The notes beneath the pieces were generated by a model. That model searched no databases. It was not told the DNA's origin and saw nothing but the letters and a program-made list of their open reading frames with translations. From contig NZ_PEEU01000001.1 in assembly GCF_002754195.1 (NCBI RefSeq), forward strand, positions 1,178,001-1,242,000: a DNA stretch of 64,000 nt, written 5' to 3'. Within the stretch, counting starts at the first letter, position 1, and each line of letters starts with the position of its first letter. The translations under genes were made by a program, and so were the position numbers. Below are positions 43,201 through 51,443 of the stretch, one piece after another. This stretch comes from Flavobacterium sp. 9 (GTDB taxonomy: Bacteria; Bacteroidota; Bacteroidia; Flavobacteriales; Flavobacteriaceae).

Positions 43201-44846
43201 AATTTTTTATTTTTCATTGCTTTTTCAGTTTCTATTGCTCTCCACGGATAAGGAGCAATACCACCAAATACAATTATTGCCGATTTAACGATAGCATCAT
43301 CGTTGATATTGAAATTCGTAGTAACATTTACAATACTGTGAGCGTTTACTTCACGAAGCGCAACTTTTTGAGCAAATACAATGTCATTGCTATCTCTTAA
43401 AGGAATTTCATAGGAACTAAGAACAATATTATCTGCAAGTTTTGGATCAGCTATAATAGCCTCAACAAGTTCTTCGGCTGTTTTTGTATATCCTTTGAAC
43501 TCGCCATTTTTTTCCAGTAAGAAATAATTGATTTTTGTTCCTACAGCATATAAAGCTGTAAAAAGATCAGATGGAAATGGTTCACCCGTATGTATCGGAA
43601 TATGCTTTAATACCAACATAGTGTTACCTCCAATTGAAGCAGCATTACGGACAATACGACCAGCAGTTCTTCGTGCCATATAATCTAATGCTTCTAAAGT
43701 AGTAACATCTGATTTGGATATTTTTTTAGCATTGTGTTTAGCTTTATCAATACCTTCAGAAAGTATTTTAATCAAATCGCTATAAGTGGTACTTGCTGCG
43801 ACTTCAAGATGCCCATTAGTTACTTGATTTTTTGTATTTAACTCTGGAATAAACCTAATGTCAGCATAAAAAGTAGTATCTAAATACTCATTTTTATAAA
43901 TACCATAAGAAGTATTAGCATGAACCAGTCGGGTATCTTTGTTGTCTTTTAGAATTTTAGCCAGTTCTGTTAATGAAGTTGGAGTTGCCCAACGACCAGT
44001 TGTAACTCCTGAAGCAGGCTGTTTAGCATCTGCAGGAAAAGGAATCTCGACATAAGCAGGAAGCTGAGCTTTAGTAACAGGATCCAGCTTACAAGGCATT
44101 CTCTTTTTTTCATCAGCAGCATCCCAGTCAGAAGCAAAAGTTTTCATTCCGGTAAGGATTGATCTATAACCTGTACAACGACATAAATTTCCATCAAATG
44201 CCTGTTCGATTTCTTTTTTGGTTGCCTTTGGGTTATTAACTATGAATTCTGACATATTCATTACAAATCCAACGCTGCAGTAACCACACTGACTTCCGTT
44301 GTTTAATGCCAATTGATAAGCGACAGGATTTACCCCTGAATGTGTTTCTTCAGATGGAAATTCAGAAATTTCGTCTACAAGCATTACTTCTGCAGAATAA
44401 CTTGAATTTTGGGTACTCTTGGCGATAGCTTCCTGAACAGCAATACGTTTGGACTGGGCTTCTTTTTCTGCTGCTTCTAATACAGGAGAGTTATCTTCGT
44501 CCAAAGTAACATTACTACGCGTAGAACTGGATTTTTGTATGAAATGTTTCGGATCAGGTTTACGAACACCACCGGTTCCTTCTACAGTAGTAACAGAAAG
44601 CCCTCCTATGGCACATACAGGTCTAAGACAGGAGTTTATAGCCAAATGATTAACTTTATCATCTTTATCACTCCATTCCGATAATATAACTGTGCAACCA
44701 CCGCAACCACCTTGACCGCATGGTTTTTTTGGGCCGGAAAGACCTACTTCAGGAGATCTTAAATAATCAATTAAAAGTAAATCAGGTGACGGATTTTCTA
44801 TGGTTGTAGGTTTTCCATTTAGAAAAAAGTTTACAGTATTTTCCAT
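40260..44846 (-). CDS. Single-chain molybdenum hydroxylase, xanthine dehydrogenase-like
   Basis: 1528 residues carrying all three modules usually split over bacterial subunits. First [2Fe-2S] domain: Cys43, Cys48, Cys51, Cys73 (CGQGGCGGC). Second: Cys187, Cys190, Cys222, Cys224 (CGYC, CRC). FAD domain (about 285-600) with RRTAGRIVRNAASIGGNTML. Molybdenum domain (about 660-1500) with VGGGFGGKTEQTR, AMRAFGDVQGKNI, GGVEIGQGLVTQAQQ and catalytic Glu1474 in EVGEPPLVLA. HFYMEPQ and GKRHAYY preserve positions used for purine binding in xanthine dehydrogenase, supporting a purine-like substrate without proving it. An extra roughly 80-residue stretch (about 92-172) lies between the two iron-sulfur domains. 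No Tat signal; cytoplasmic. Served by XdhC at 37651. Confidence 0.88.
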   Translation of the reverse strand: MENTVNFFLNGKPTTIENPSPDLLLIDYLRSPEVGLSGPKKPCGQGGCGGCTVILSEWSDKDDKVNHLAINSCLRPVCAIGGLSVTTVEGTGGVRKPDPKHFIQKSSSTRSNVTLDEDNSPVLEAAEKEAQSKRIAVQEAIAKSTQNSSYSAEVMLVDEISEFPSEETHSGVNPVAYQLALNNGSQCGYCSVGFVMNMSEFIVNNPKATKKEIEQAFDGNLCRCTGYRSILTGMKTFASDWDAADEKKRMPCKLDPVTKAQLPAYVEIPFPADAKQPASGVTTGRWATPTSLTELAKILKDNKDTRLVHANTSYGIYKNEYLDTTFYADIRFIPELNTKNQVTNGHLEVAASTTYSDLIKILSEGIDKAKHNAKKISKSDVTTLEALDYMARRTAGRIVRNAASIGGNTMLVLKHIPIHTGEPFPSDLFTALYAVGTKINYFLLEKNGEFKGYTKTAEELVEAIIADPKLADNIVLSSYEIPLRDSNDIVFAQKVALREVNAHSIVNVTTNFNINDDAIVKSAIIVFGGIAPYPWRAIETEKAMKNKKLTLKDVDSLVKILAKEVYEELIAQEERMKEVPNEGFTLEYSTQLAVSFFYKSIVNALVAKGISIPANLTSIAENKWGNWPVSDGVQNYHTQDYKAPVAQPYIKVTAMYQTSGQTHYTHELPVPPLTLNGAFVQSQRALMNYSFAVENKEATIEELRTHLKKKYSTFTDIITHDNIKNGGRNYQGMGNDQPLFAEQLVSYVGQSIAMILASNEQEAIKIASYVSTECLQYTKPGAPYTGEWSEPIIDLFDAIKKDSVFPDAPVSASYSSHIWKITRPGSQFDWVKNHPSTTPKTLIREEQIDARKEDVDNIPCTVVSSSQLCGGQAHFYMEPQACIATPIDEQRMKVQPSVQSPGGMHETVASALGIYYNQIEVEVPAVGGGFGGKTEQTRFVAGPTAVAAKATKRPVRLAIPRDEDTAMIGKRHAYYGEYEIAVDTGKYKEENKGIIHGFQLKMWGDGGAFYDCSFIVSNCIQLRTDNAYKIKNFQSQIDVCRTNTAPSTAMRAFGDVQGKNIVENAIDDAAVSINMRPEDLREKNLYDRGDVTPFGQALTYCYMKQVWAYAKKVSNFEAKYEEVQKFNKDNKWIKRGISMIPVKYGSGYNFLALEQSTAIVAVNPGDGTVVIHQGGVEIGQGLVTQAQQVAAYVLGIPMEMIFINNVNTNVTPNPTSTGGSTGTPYSCEAVKQTCEEMRARLMEFGYQMLKDNGDDWCKAKNIDFWNYGAGENKGWAKKIKPSGPNKPMIWQNLISLAASNRVNLIATFNAKIKGGEVQVPAMTFKTEADQPNLPGVDRVKDATLGGGVDSFVGFTYSVACSVTEVDILTGEVKIISSDIIYDMGWSMNPAIDIGQIEGAFVQGIGYLLTEKLVSETEGPNIGRLNSTNTWRYKIPAITTIPLEMNTFLFPRDEDSVKSIPEDPNQIFSAKEVGEPPLVLANSVFFAIKDAIRASRKERNLPALFRLDAPATVQEVRKACEVTQKNLVE

Positions 44847-45300
44847 ATTTATAAGAGAGATTTGGTTCTTAATATTTTTAAACTTTCAAAAAAAAACAGA
44901 TCATTATTAACTTTATTTGTATAATTATAAAGTTGAAAAGCTTGCAATACTGAAAACAGATGTTTTTCTTGGCATAATATTGCCATCCTCTGGCCTGTCT
45001 TCCTTTCAGATTTGATAAATTTTAATACTTATAGACTGCAGAAACTAAGATTTAATAAATTGGCTTATTTTAGAGACGTCAAGCTCCAAAACCACTCCAT
45101 CGCTCACGTCATAAATATCTGACTAATAAACCTTAACAAATATAATGCAGTGTTTTAAATCAAGACCAAGTAATAATACCTGTTTTTAAGATTAACCTTA
45201 TAAAAAATAATTTTCCAAAAGCATTAATCTCCTCATATCTATACTTATAGCAATCTGTCGAGATTGATGCAATTTTATGTTTTGGTAAGTGCTACAAAAC
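44847..45300. other. Gene-free spacer upstream of the molybdenum hydroxylase
   Basis: Mostly AT-rich DNA; probably carries the promoter of the minus-strand hydroxylase operon near 44847-45060. I found no coding frame, repeat copy or recognised riboswitch in it. Confidence 0.4.
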
Positions 45301-45331
45301 AAAAAAGCCACTCAAATTTGAGTGGCTTTTG
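45300..45331. terminator. Terminator at the end of the galactan locus
   Basis: Perfect AAAAGCCACTCAAA/TTTGAGTGGCTTTT, no or minimal loop, about 60 bp beyond the GH2 stop at 45391; member of the recurrent family. Confidence 0.85.
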
Positions 45332-45390
45332 AAGTAACTAACTAACTTAATCTCTGCAAACAATTTAATGTAATTGCAATATTGTAATAA

Positions 45391-47830
45391 TTAAAGTTCT
45401 GACTTTAAATTTATTTTTCCTTTCTGAAGTCCTTTTCCTGTTACTTCCAATTGGATTGCGCCCGGAGTTTTGATCGCTTTAACCAAAACCACCAATTTAC
45501 CGCTGAAAAGCTTCATTTTATTCTCGTGAAATATTTCTAATGAAGTTGCATCTCCATTACAAGCTGCTCTGTAAGTTGCTGCGCCAGTAACTTTAAATTG
45601 TAATTCATTGATTGCTGTAGGACATGGAATTCCGTTTTTATCAACTACCGAAACCGTTACAAAAGAAATATCTTCGCCATCAGCTTTGATAGTTTGACGA
45701 TCTGCATCGAGTACAATTTTATATGCATCTCCGGCAGTTTTCACTTCGCTTTCTGCTGCTATTTTTCCATTCGAATCAAAGGCTACAACTTTTACAGTTC
45801 CAGGTTCATACTTAACATCATTCCACATTAAACGATAACGATTTTGCGGAGTTGAATTGTTTTTCTTCTGAATTCCCATACTTTTTCCATTTACAAAAAG
45901 CTCAGCGCTATCGTAATTGGTGTACACAAAAACCGGAGTAATTTCGCCTTCTCTTCCTTTCCAGTTCCAATGTGGTAAAATATGAAGCGTTTTATCCGTC
46001 GTATTCCATCTGCTTCTGTAAAGATAAAAACGATCTTTAGGAAGTCCCGCCAAATCAGAAATTCCAAAATAAGAACTTCTTGATGGCCATTTTTCGTCAT
46101 AAGGCGTTGGTTCTCCTAAATAATCAAAACCTGTCCAGACAAATTCGCCAATAACCCACGGTTTATCATCCTGAAGCACGAAATCTTCGTCAGGAACATT
46201 TGACCAGCTACAAGCTTCAAGATCATAAGAAGAACATTGGAAATCATCGTATTGTTTTTCTTTTTGCTGCACAACAGGAAACTTATAAATTCCTCTTGAA
46301 CTAACCGTTGAAGCTGTTTCTGACCCTAATATAAATCCTTGGGGAAATGATTTATATGCTTCTTCATAAAGATGAACTCTATAATTTAGTCCCGGAACAT
46401 CTAATAAAGATCCAAAACCTGATGCCATAGTTTGTTTTACCTGATCCATTCCAACAGTTACCGGACGTGTTGGATCTTCTCTATGGAAAATATCCTGCAA
46501 AAATTTAGCTCTTGTCAAACCCTCAGCTCCGTATTGATCCGGAACTTCATTTCCTGAACTCCACATTACAATACAAGGATGATTTCTTGTGGCTCTTACT
46601 AAGTTTACAATGTCTTTTTCTGCGTATTCTTCAAAAAAGCGGTGATATCCGTTTTGTACTTTTGGCTTTGCCCATTCGTCAAAACTTTCTGCAAGAAACA
46701 TAAATCCCATTTCGTCAGCCAATTCAAGCTGTTCAAAAGAAGGCATATTATGAGAACTTCTAATCGCGTTACATCCCAGATCTTTTAGAATCGTCAATTG
46801 TCTGCGAAGTGCCGCTTTGTTTACAGCCGCGCCAAGTGGTCCTAAATCATGATGAAGACAAACTCCTTTAAATTTCGTCACTTTACCATTAAGGCTAAAT
46901 CCTTTATTGGCTTCGTATTTTATAAATCTTATACCAAATTTTATATTTTGTTCGTCTTTTAAAGTTCCGTCAGATGCATATAATTTAGTTGTTGCAGTAT
47001 ATAAATAAGGCGTTTCAGGACTCCACAAATGAGGATTTGCAACTGACATTACTTGATGGAATTTTCCATCTTTAATTTCTGTATCTTTTTGCGTTGCTAC
47101 TACATTATTATTTGCATCTTTTTATTTCAGTTACCATTGATGCATTACTGCCAAGAACCTCAGCTTTAATATCTACAACAGCATTATTATCTTTCATGTC
47201 CGGAGTTGTAATAAAAGTTCCCCATTGTGCAAAACTTTCCTCCTCTTTTACTTCAATACTAACTTTTCTATAAAGACCTGCACCAGGATACCATCTTGAA
47301 GAAAATGGCAAATTAGTCAATTTTACAGCCAATACATTTTCTGAACCTACTTTGAGATCGTTGGTAATATCGATGTAAAAATAGCTGTATCCATAACCCC
47401 AATTTCCTATTTTTTTTCCATTCAAATAAACCTGAGGCTCGCTCATTGCGCCTTCAAAAACAAGAAGTGCTTTCTTTCCTTTTTTGAATTCCGGAAGCGA
47501 AAATGTATTGCGATACCAGCCTGTTCCAATATGCGGAAGTGCTCCGGTACGTCCCGTTTTTTCGGTAGGAACTTTTTCTCCGTTTTGTTCAATTGCCGAA
47601 ACTTGTTTGTCCCATTCTTTATCAAAAGGTCCGTAAATCGCCCAATCATGAGGAACACTTACTTTCTCCCATTTTGAAGCATCAAAATCTACAGAAAAAA
47701 CATCTCCTTTTACCTCTTTAGAAAAGCGCCAGTTATCTTTTAAAACAACAGTAGTGGATTGTGACATCATTTTTCCAGACGAAAAAACAAGTAGAAATAA
47801 GAATAATACTGATTTAAAAATTAATTTCAT
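45391..47830 (-). pseudogene. GH2 beta-galactosidase split by a one-base frameshift
   Basis: The first part (ATG 47828-47830; signal peptide MKLIFKSVLFLFLLVFSSG) runs in frame to MVTEIKRCK and stops at about 47108. A +1 shift at the five-T run 47119-47123 continues the protein as TEIKDANNNVVATQKDTEIK and on to 45391, so about 813 residues are recovered in all. N-terminal sugar-binding fold (PHDWAIYGPF, GTGWYRNTF), acid/base NHPCIVMWSSGNEVPD and nucleophile WVIGEFVWTGFDYLGEP are all intact. In the galactan locus it should release galactose from galacto-oligosaccharides made by the GH53 enzymes. The shift may be a true mutation or a sequencing error in a homopolymer; without it the gene is normal. 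A GTG seven codons upstream is an alternative start. Confidence 0.85.
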
Positions 47831-47891
47831 TTTCTGTTTTAATTTTTTCACCTTTCAGATATTAAGATAACTCGTTGAACATAATAATTTT

Positions 47892-48024
47892 AACACATAG
47901 AAACATAGGATTATTGAACTCAAAAAGGGCGTTTCACTTGCATTAACACACATAGCTATGTGTGAGAAACAAGTTTCTTTTTAATTTACTTTTTCAAAAA
48001 ATAAAATCTATGTTTCTATGTGTT
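47892..48024. mobile_element. MITE-like element, copy 2
   Basis: 133 bp with perfect 17-bp terminal inverted repeats AACACATAGAAACATAG and CTATGTTTCTATGTGTT, and the interior shared with 30239-30375 (GCGTTTCACTT, ACATAGCTATGTGTGA). It sits inside the galactan locus between the GH53 and GH2 genes and could influence transcription there. Confidence 0.75.
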
Positions 48025-48112
48025 TAGTTTTTTTATGCATTACAACCACAACAGATTAAGCCCGTAAAGCTTGAATCACTTAATTTCTTAATAGTAAAAT
48101 TTAATTGTTTAT

Positions 48113-49144
48113 TTAATTTTTGAAAGCATCTAATGCCGGCGAAGGTTTTCCGTCAGAAAGCCAGGCATTAAGTTGATAACCGCTCCAGCTTTTTTCGCCT
48201 TGTGGTTCCCAATAAATAACCCCTAAACCTTTATTATTAGGCACGCTTTTAACCGCTTTTATAGTAGCTTCAAGCATTTCTTTGGTGTTTTGTACTTGTT
48301 CAAAATCACCACCAACTTCAACAACCATAACTTCTTTATTGTATCGTGAAGCCATATCTTTTAGATTATTTTCTAAATCTAAAATCGTGCTTTGATAATC
48401 GGTTTTGATCCAATATGGATAATAAGACAATCCAATTACATCATATTTCACTTTGTTTTCTGTGGCTTTATCAAAAAACCATCTGAATTTTTCGCTTTTA
48501 TTTCCTTCGTCCAAATGAACAATTACTTTGATCTTTGGATCAACCGCTTTTGTCGCTTCGTAACCTTTATCAAGCAATTGTGCTAATTGACTGAAATTAT
48601 CTGTGCTGCCTTCCGGCCAAAGCATTCCGCCTGGAATTTCATTTCCAACCTGAACCCATTCTGGAGTTACTCCGGCTTTTTTCAACATTTTCAGAACATC
48701 ATATGTATGCTGATAAACATCGGTTAACAATTCTGGAAAAGAATGTTTTTCCCATGCAGCAGGTTTTTTTTGTTTTCCGGGATCTGCCCAAGAATCGCTG
48801 TAATGAAAATCGATCATAATGCGCATTCCCATTTTTTGAGCACGAACAGCCATAACAACTGTTTCTTCAGGACTGCAATGTCCGCTTGCTTTATCATTAT
48901 TCGGGTTTACCCAAACTCTTAATCTAATCGTATTTATTCCGCGGTCTTTTAATAATTGCAGACAGTCCTTTTGAGAACCGTCTGCATCATAAAATTTATA
49001 ACCAGTTGCTTCCATTTGCGGCAGCCAGCCAACATCTGCTCCGTTTGAAAAGGAGTTTTCTTCGCTAATCATTTTTGATTTACAGGAAGTAAAAGCAACA
49101 CCAATTAGCATTAAAAAAGAAGCAATTTTAAGTGATTTTTTCAT
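48113..49144 (-). CDS. GH53 endo-beta-1,4-galactanase, lipoprotein
   Basis: 343 residues; lipobox GVAFTSC (Cys20). GH53 TIM barrel: ADVGWLPQMEATGYKFYD at the start, IDFHYSDSWADPGKQK, acid/base Glu in WVQVGNEIPGGMLWPEG, nucleophile Glu in VMVVEVGGDF. Cleaves beta-1,4-galactan chains at the cell surface. Lipid anchoring on the cell surface matches other galactan-degrading Bacteroidota. It is 3 bp downstream of a second GH53 gene; the two are paralogues. About 280 bp with a MITE separate it from the GH2 gene. Confidence 0.93.
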   Translation of the reverse strand: MKKSLKIASFLMLIGVAFTSCKSKMISEENSFSNGADVGWLPQMEATGYKFYDADGSQKDCLQLLKDRGINTIRLRVWVNPNNDKASGHCSPEETVVMAVRAQKMGMRIMIDFHYSDSWADPGKQKKPAAWEKHSFPELLTDVYQHTYDVLKMLKKAGVTPEWVQVGNEIPGGMLWPEGSTDNFSQLAQLLDKGYEATKAVDPKIKVIVHLDEGNKSEKFRWFFDKATENKVKYDVIGLSYYPYWIKTDYQSTILDLENNLKDMASRYNKEVMVVEVGGDFEQVQNTKEMLEATIKAVKSVPNNKGLGVIYWEPQGEKSWSGYQLNAWLSDGKPSPALDAFKN

Positions 49145-49147
49145 GTT

Positions 49148-50245
49148 TTATTCTTTACTGAAAGCTTGCATTACTGATAAAGCATTGTTATCAAAACTGT
49201 ACAAAGCCTGATTTTCGAATGTAGAACCGCTTTGAGATTGTGGACCTTTGAAAGCAACCCATTCTCCACCCCAATACGCAAATCCTTGTCCGAATTCTGA
49301 TGTTTTTACTAAATTTTTAATATCCATAACAAAAGTTCTTTGTCCGGCTGGAGTTGCAGGATATCCCGGAACCAACTGATCGCTTGTACCTACAATATTG
49401 TTAGTCTGATCGTTGTGTAATAAAGTAAAAGGATAAGCAGTTTCTGCAATCAATACTTTTTTGCTGAATTTCTTTCCTAAAGCATCAATGGTATTTTTTA
49501 CTTCGTTTAAATCTTTACCGTGCCAAACAGGATAATAGGATAATCCGATATAATCGTAATCAACACTTTTCATTTTATTAAAAAACCAATCTGTTGCACC
49601 ACCATTTACACCTGCATAATGAATCATGATTTTTGTGTTTGGCGCTTTACTGCGAACTGTTGCACTTGCAGCAGATAATATTGCAAGACATTGTTGTTCG
49701 TTACTGATTAAGTTTCCTTGTGGCCACAATAATCCACTATTGATTTCATTCCCAATTTGAATAATATCAGGATTGATTTCTGTAATTATTGTTGAAGTAT
49801 AATTTGTAACGGCTGTTTTTAAATCAGCAAAATTTAGATTTTTCCATTCTTCAGGAGTTGTCTGAACACCTGGATCTGCCCAATTATCAGAATAATGAAC
49901 GGTAAGCCAAACTCTCAATCCGGCTTGTCTTGCTTTTTGTGCCAATTGTTTTACTTCGGTTAAACCGGAACGACCGTTTACAGGATTTTTCCACAAACGG
50001 ATTCGGACTGTATTACAACCTGCATTTTTTAGCGTTGTAAGCATTCCTTCGGCTTTGCCATTGTTGTAAAATTTTGTTCCCAAAGATTCCATTTGAGGAA
50101 GAAAAGAAACATCTGATGCTCTGATAAAAGTATCCGTTGCATCTGGCGGATTAACTGCTTCTTTGTCTGCAGAATCATTACTTGAGCACGAAAACTGAAT
50201 TGCAGTTATGACAAGTAACCCAAGAATTTTTATATATTTTTTCAT
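49148..50245 (-). CDS. GH53 endo-beta-1,4-galactanase, second paralogue
   Basis: 365 residues; lipoprotein signal (VITAIQFSCS, Cys20). Catalytic barrel: SDVSFLPQMESLGTKFYNNG, VHYSDNWADPGVQ, acid/base Glu in IIQIGNEINSGLLWPQG, nucleophile Glu in VLIAETAYPF. The insert after the nucleophile (SDQLVPGYPATPAGQRTFVM) is absent from the neighbouring GH53, so the two are related but not interchangeable copies and may act on different chain lengths or branching. Immediately upstream of the other GH53; 100 bp after the SusE-like gene. Confidence 0.93.
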   Translation of the reverse strand: MKKYIKILGLLVITAIQFSCSSNDSADKEAVNPPDATDTFIRASDVSFLPQMESLGTKFYNNGKAEGMLTTLKNAGCNTVRIRLWKNPVNGRSGLTEVKQLAQKARQAGLRVWLTVHYSDNWADPGVQTTPEEWKNLNFADLKTAVTNYTSTIITEINPDIIQIGNEINSGLLWPQGNLISNEQQCLAILSAASATVRSKAPNTKIMIHYAGVNGGATDWFFNKMKSVDYDYIGLSYYPVWHGKDLNEVKNTIDALGKKFSKKVLIAETAYPFTLLHNDQTNNIVGTSDQLVPGYPATPAGQRTFVMDIKNLVKTSEFGQGFAYWGGEWVAFKGPQSQSGSTFENQALYSFDNNALSVMQAFSKE

Positions 50246-50346
50246 GATAATATTTATAACTGGTGAAATTTTGAATTTTAAAAAACTTTGATTTAAAGAA
50301 GCCTCAAAATAATCGCATCGAGACTTCTTTAATTTTTTTAATTCAA

Positions 50347-51414
50347 TTATGGAGTTGGTATAAACATATAACGACCATCTAAGTCATTGAACCAGATATC
50401 ATATTTTCCAGCCTCAACAATAATGTCTCCACCATTATCTCCCCAGCTTGTATCCCATCCACCGTTTGCTTTAAATTTCATTTTTCCGGCTTTTAAAGTT
50501 TGAGTAACTTTCCAGATATGAGCATCAAATGTTGATTGAACCATAGGAACATTCATATCCCAACCCGTATCATCGCCTGTTAATACAGATCCAGCCACGG
50601 TAATTGTTGTATACGTTGTCAATGGCCCTGCGTAAGGTGTGATTTTGTATGTTAATTCTTCAAGGTTAATTTCAAAACTGTAATAACCTGCCGCTGTCGT
50701 TGGGAAAACTCCCGGATCAGTATCGCTTTCTGTTGCTCTGTATTGAACTTTGGCACCATTTGTTCCGTAAGCCGGAGCCCAGAAACCAATTTGCTCTATT
50801 AATTTGAATCCATCTTTATTAAAATATCCTGTATAATATTGTTTTGCATTTTCTTTTGGATCTCTGTAAATTGGCATATTATTGCTCGTTACACTCCAAC
50901 CTGCAGCAGTTCCAGGTCCAACTAAAAACAAATCAACTCTAGGGAAAACACCTCTGTATGGAGTTAAATTAATGGTGATTGGCGTAGAAGTTTTTGGCTC
51001 TGATAAAGTAGTTCCAACAGTAGATTTAATTCTCACATCGATTGTTCCTTCAACACCTGCTGTAAGTCCAAGTTCCAGTGCTTTTGCATTTAATTCTGCT
51101 ACTGTAATAGTGGCGTGAGTTCCTGTAGAAGTCGTAATATCTACCGGCGCAGCAAACTCAGTATTACTTACTGCAAATTGCACTGTGTAAGTAACAATTG
51201 TTGGCGTTCCGTAACTTACTTTTTCCCAAGTCAATGTCAATGCCGTATTGTTTGGCGTGTCTTTATTTAGAATTGTCGAAGATCCAGTTTCTGGAGTTAT
51301 GATAGAAAAAGCAGCCGCTTGTGGCTCTAAAATCATTAAATTTTCTTCGTTTTCACAAGACCAAAATCCTGTAAGTAAAACAACAGCTATAAATATTTTA
51401 TATATAAGTTTCAT
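50347..51414 (-). CDS. SusE-like outer-membrane glycan-binding lipoprotein
   Basis: 355 residues; lipobox GFWSC (Cys20). SusE domain with NTALTLTWEKVSYGTPTIVT, then fibronectin-like strands (VDITTSTGTHATITVAELNA). The C-terminal parts (PTTAAGYYSFEINLEELTYK and GKMKFKANGGWDTSWGDNGG) resemble the starch-binding SusE/SusF modules. Surface capture of galactan is inferred from the locus. Between the SusD and GH53 genes. Confidence 0.88.
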   Translation of the reverse strand: MKLIYKIFIAVVLLTGFWSCENEENLMILEPQAAAFSIITPETGSSTILNKDTPNNTALTLTWEKVSYGTPTIVTYTVQFAVSNTEFAAPVDITTSTGTHATITVAELNAKALELGLTAGVEGTIDVRIKSTVGTTLSEPKTSTPITINLTPYRGVFPRVDLFLVGPGTAAGWSVTSNNMPIYRDPKENAKQYYTGYFNKDGFKLIEQIGFWAPAYGTNGAKVQYRATESDTDPGVFPTTAAGYYSFEINLEELTYKITPYAGPLTTYTTITVAGSVLTGDDTGWDMNVPMVQSTFDAHIWKVTQTLKAGKMKFKANGGWDTSWGDNGGDIIVEAGKYDIWFNDLDGRYMFIPTP

Positions 51415-51443
51415 TTTGTGTATCGTTTAAGTTTAAAAAAGTT

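Noticed and set aside
44980..45130. Riboswitch upstream of the molybdenum hydroxylase
   Set aside because: I could not build a conserved paired core resembling a molybdenum-cofactor or purine riboswitch.
47119..47123. Programmed frameshift in the GH2 gene
   Set aside because: No slippery heptamer of the X_XXY_YYZ type is in phase, and a +1 shift at a five-base run is better explained by an indel or read error.
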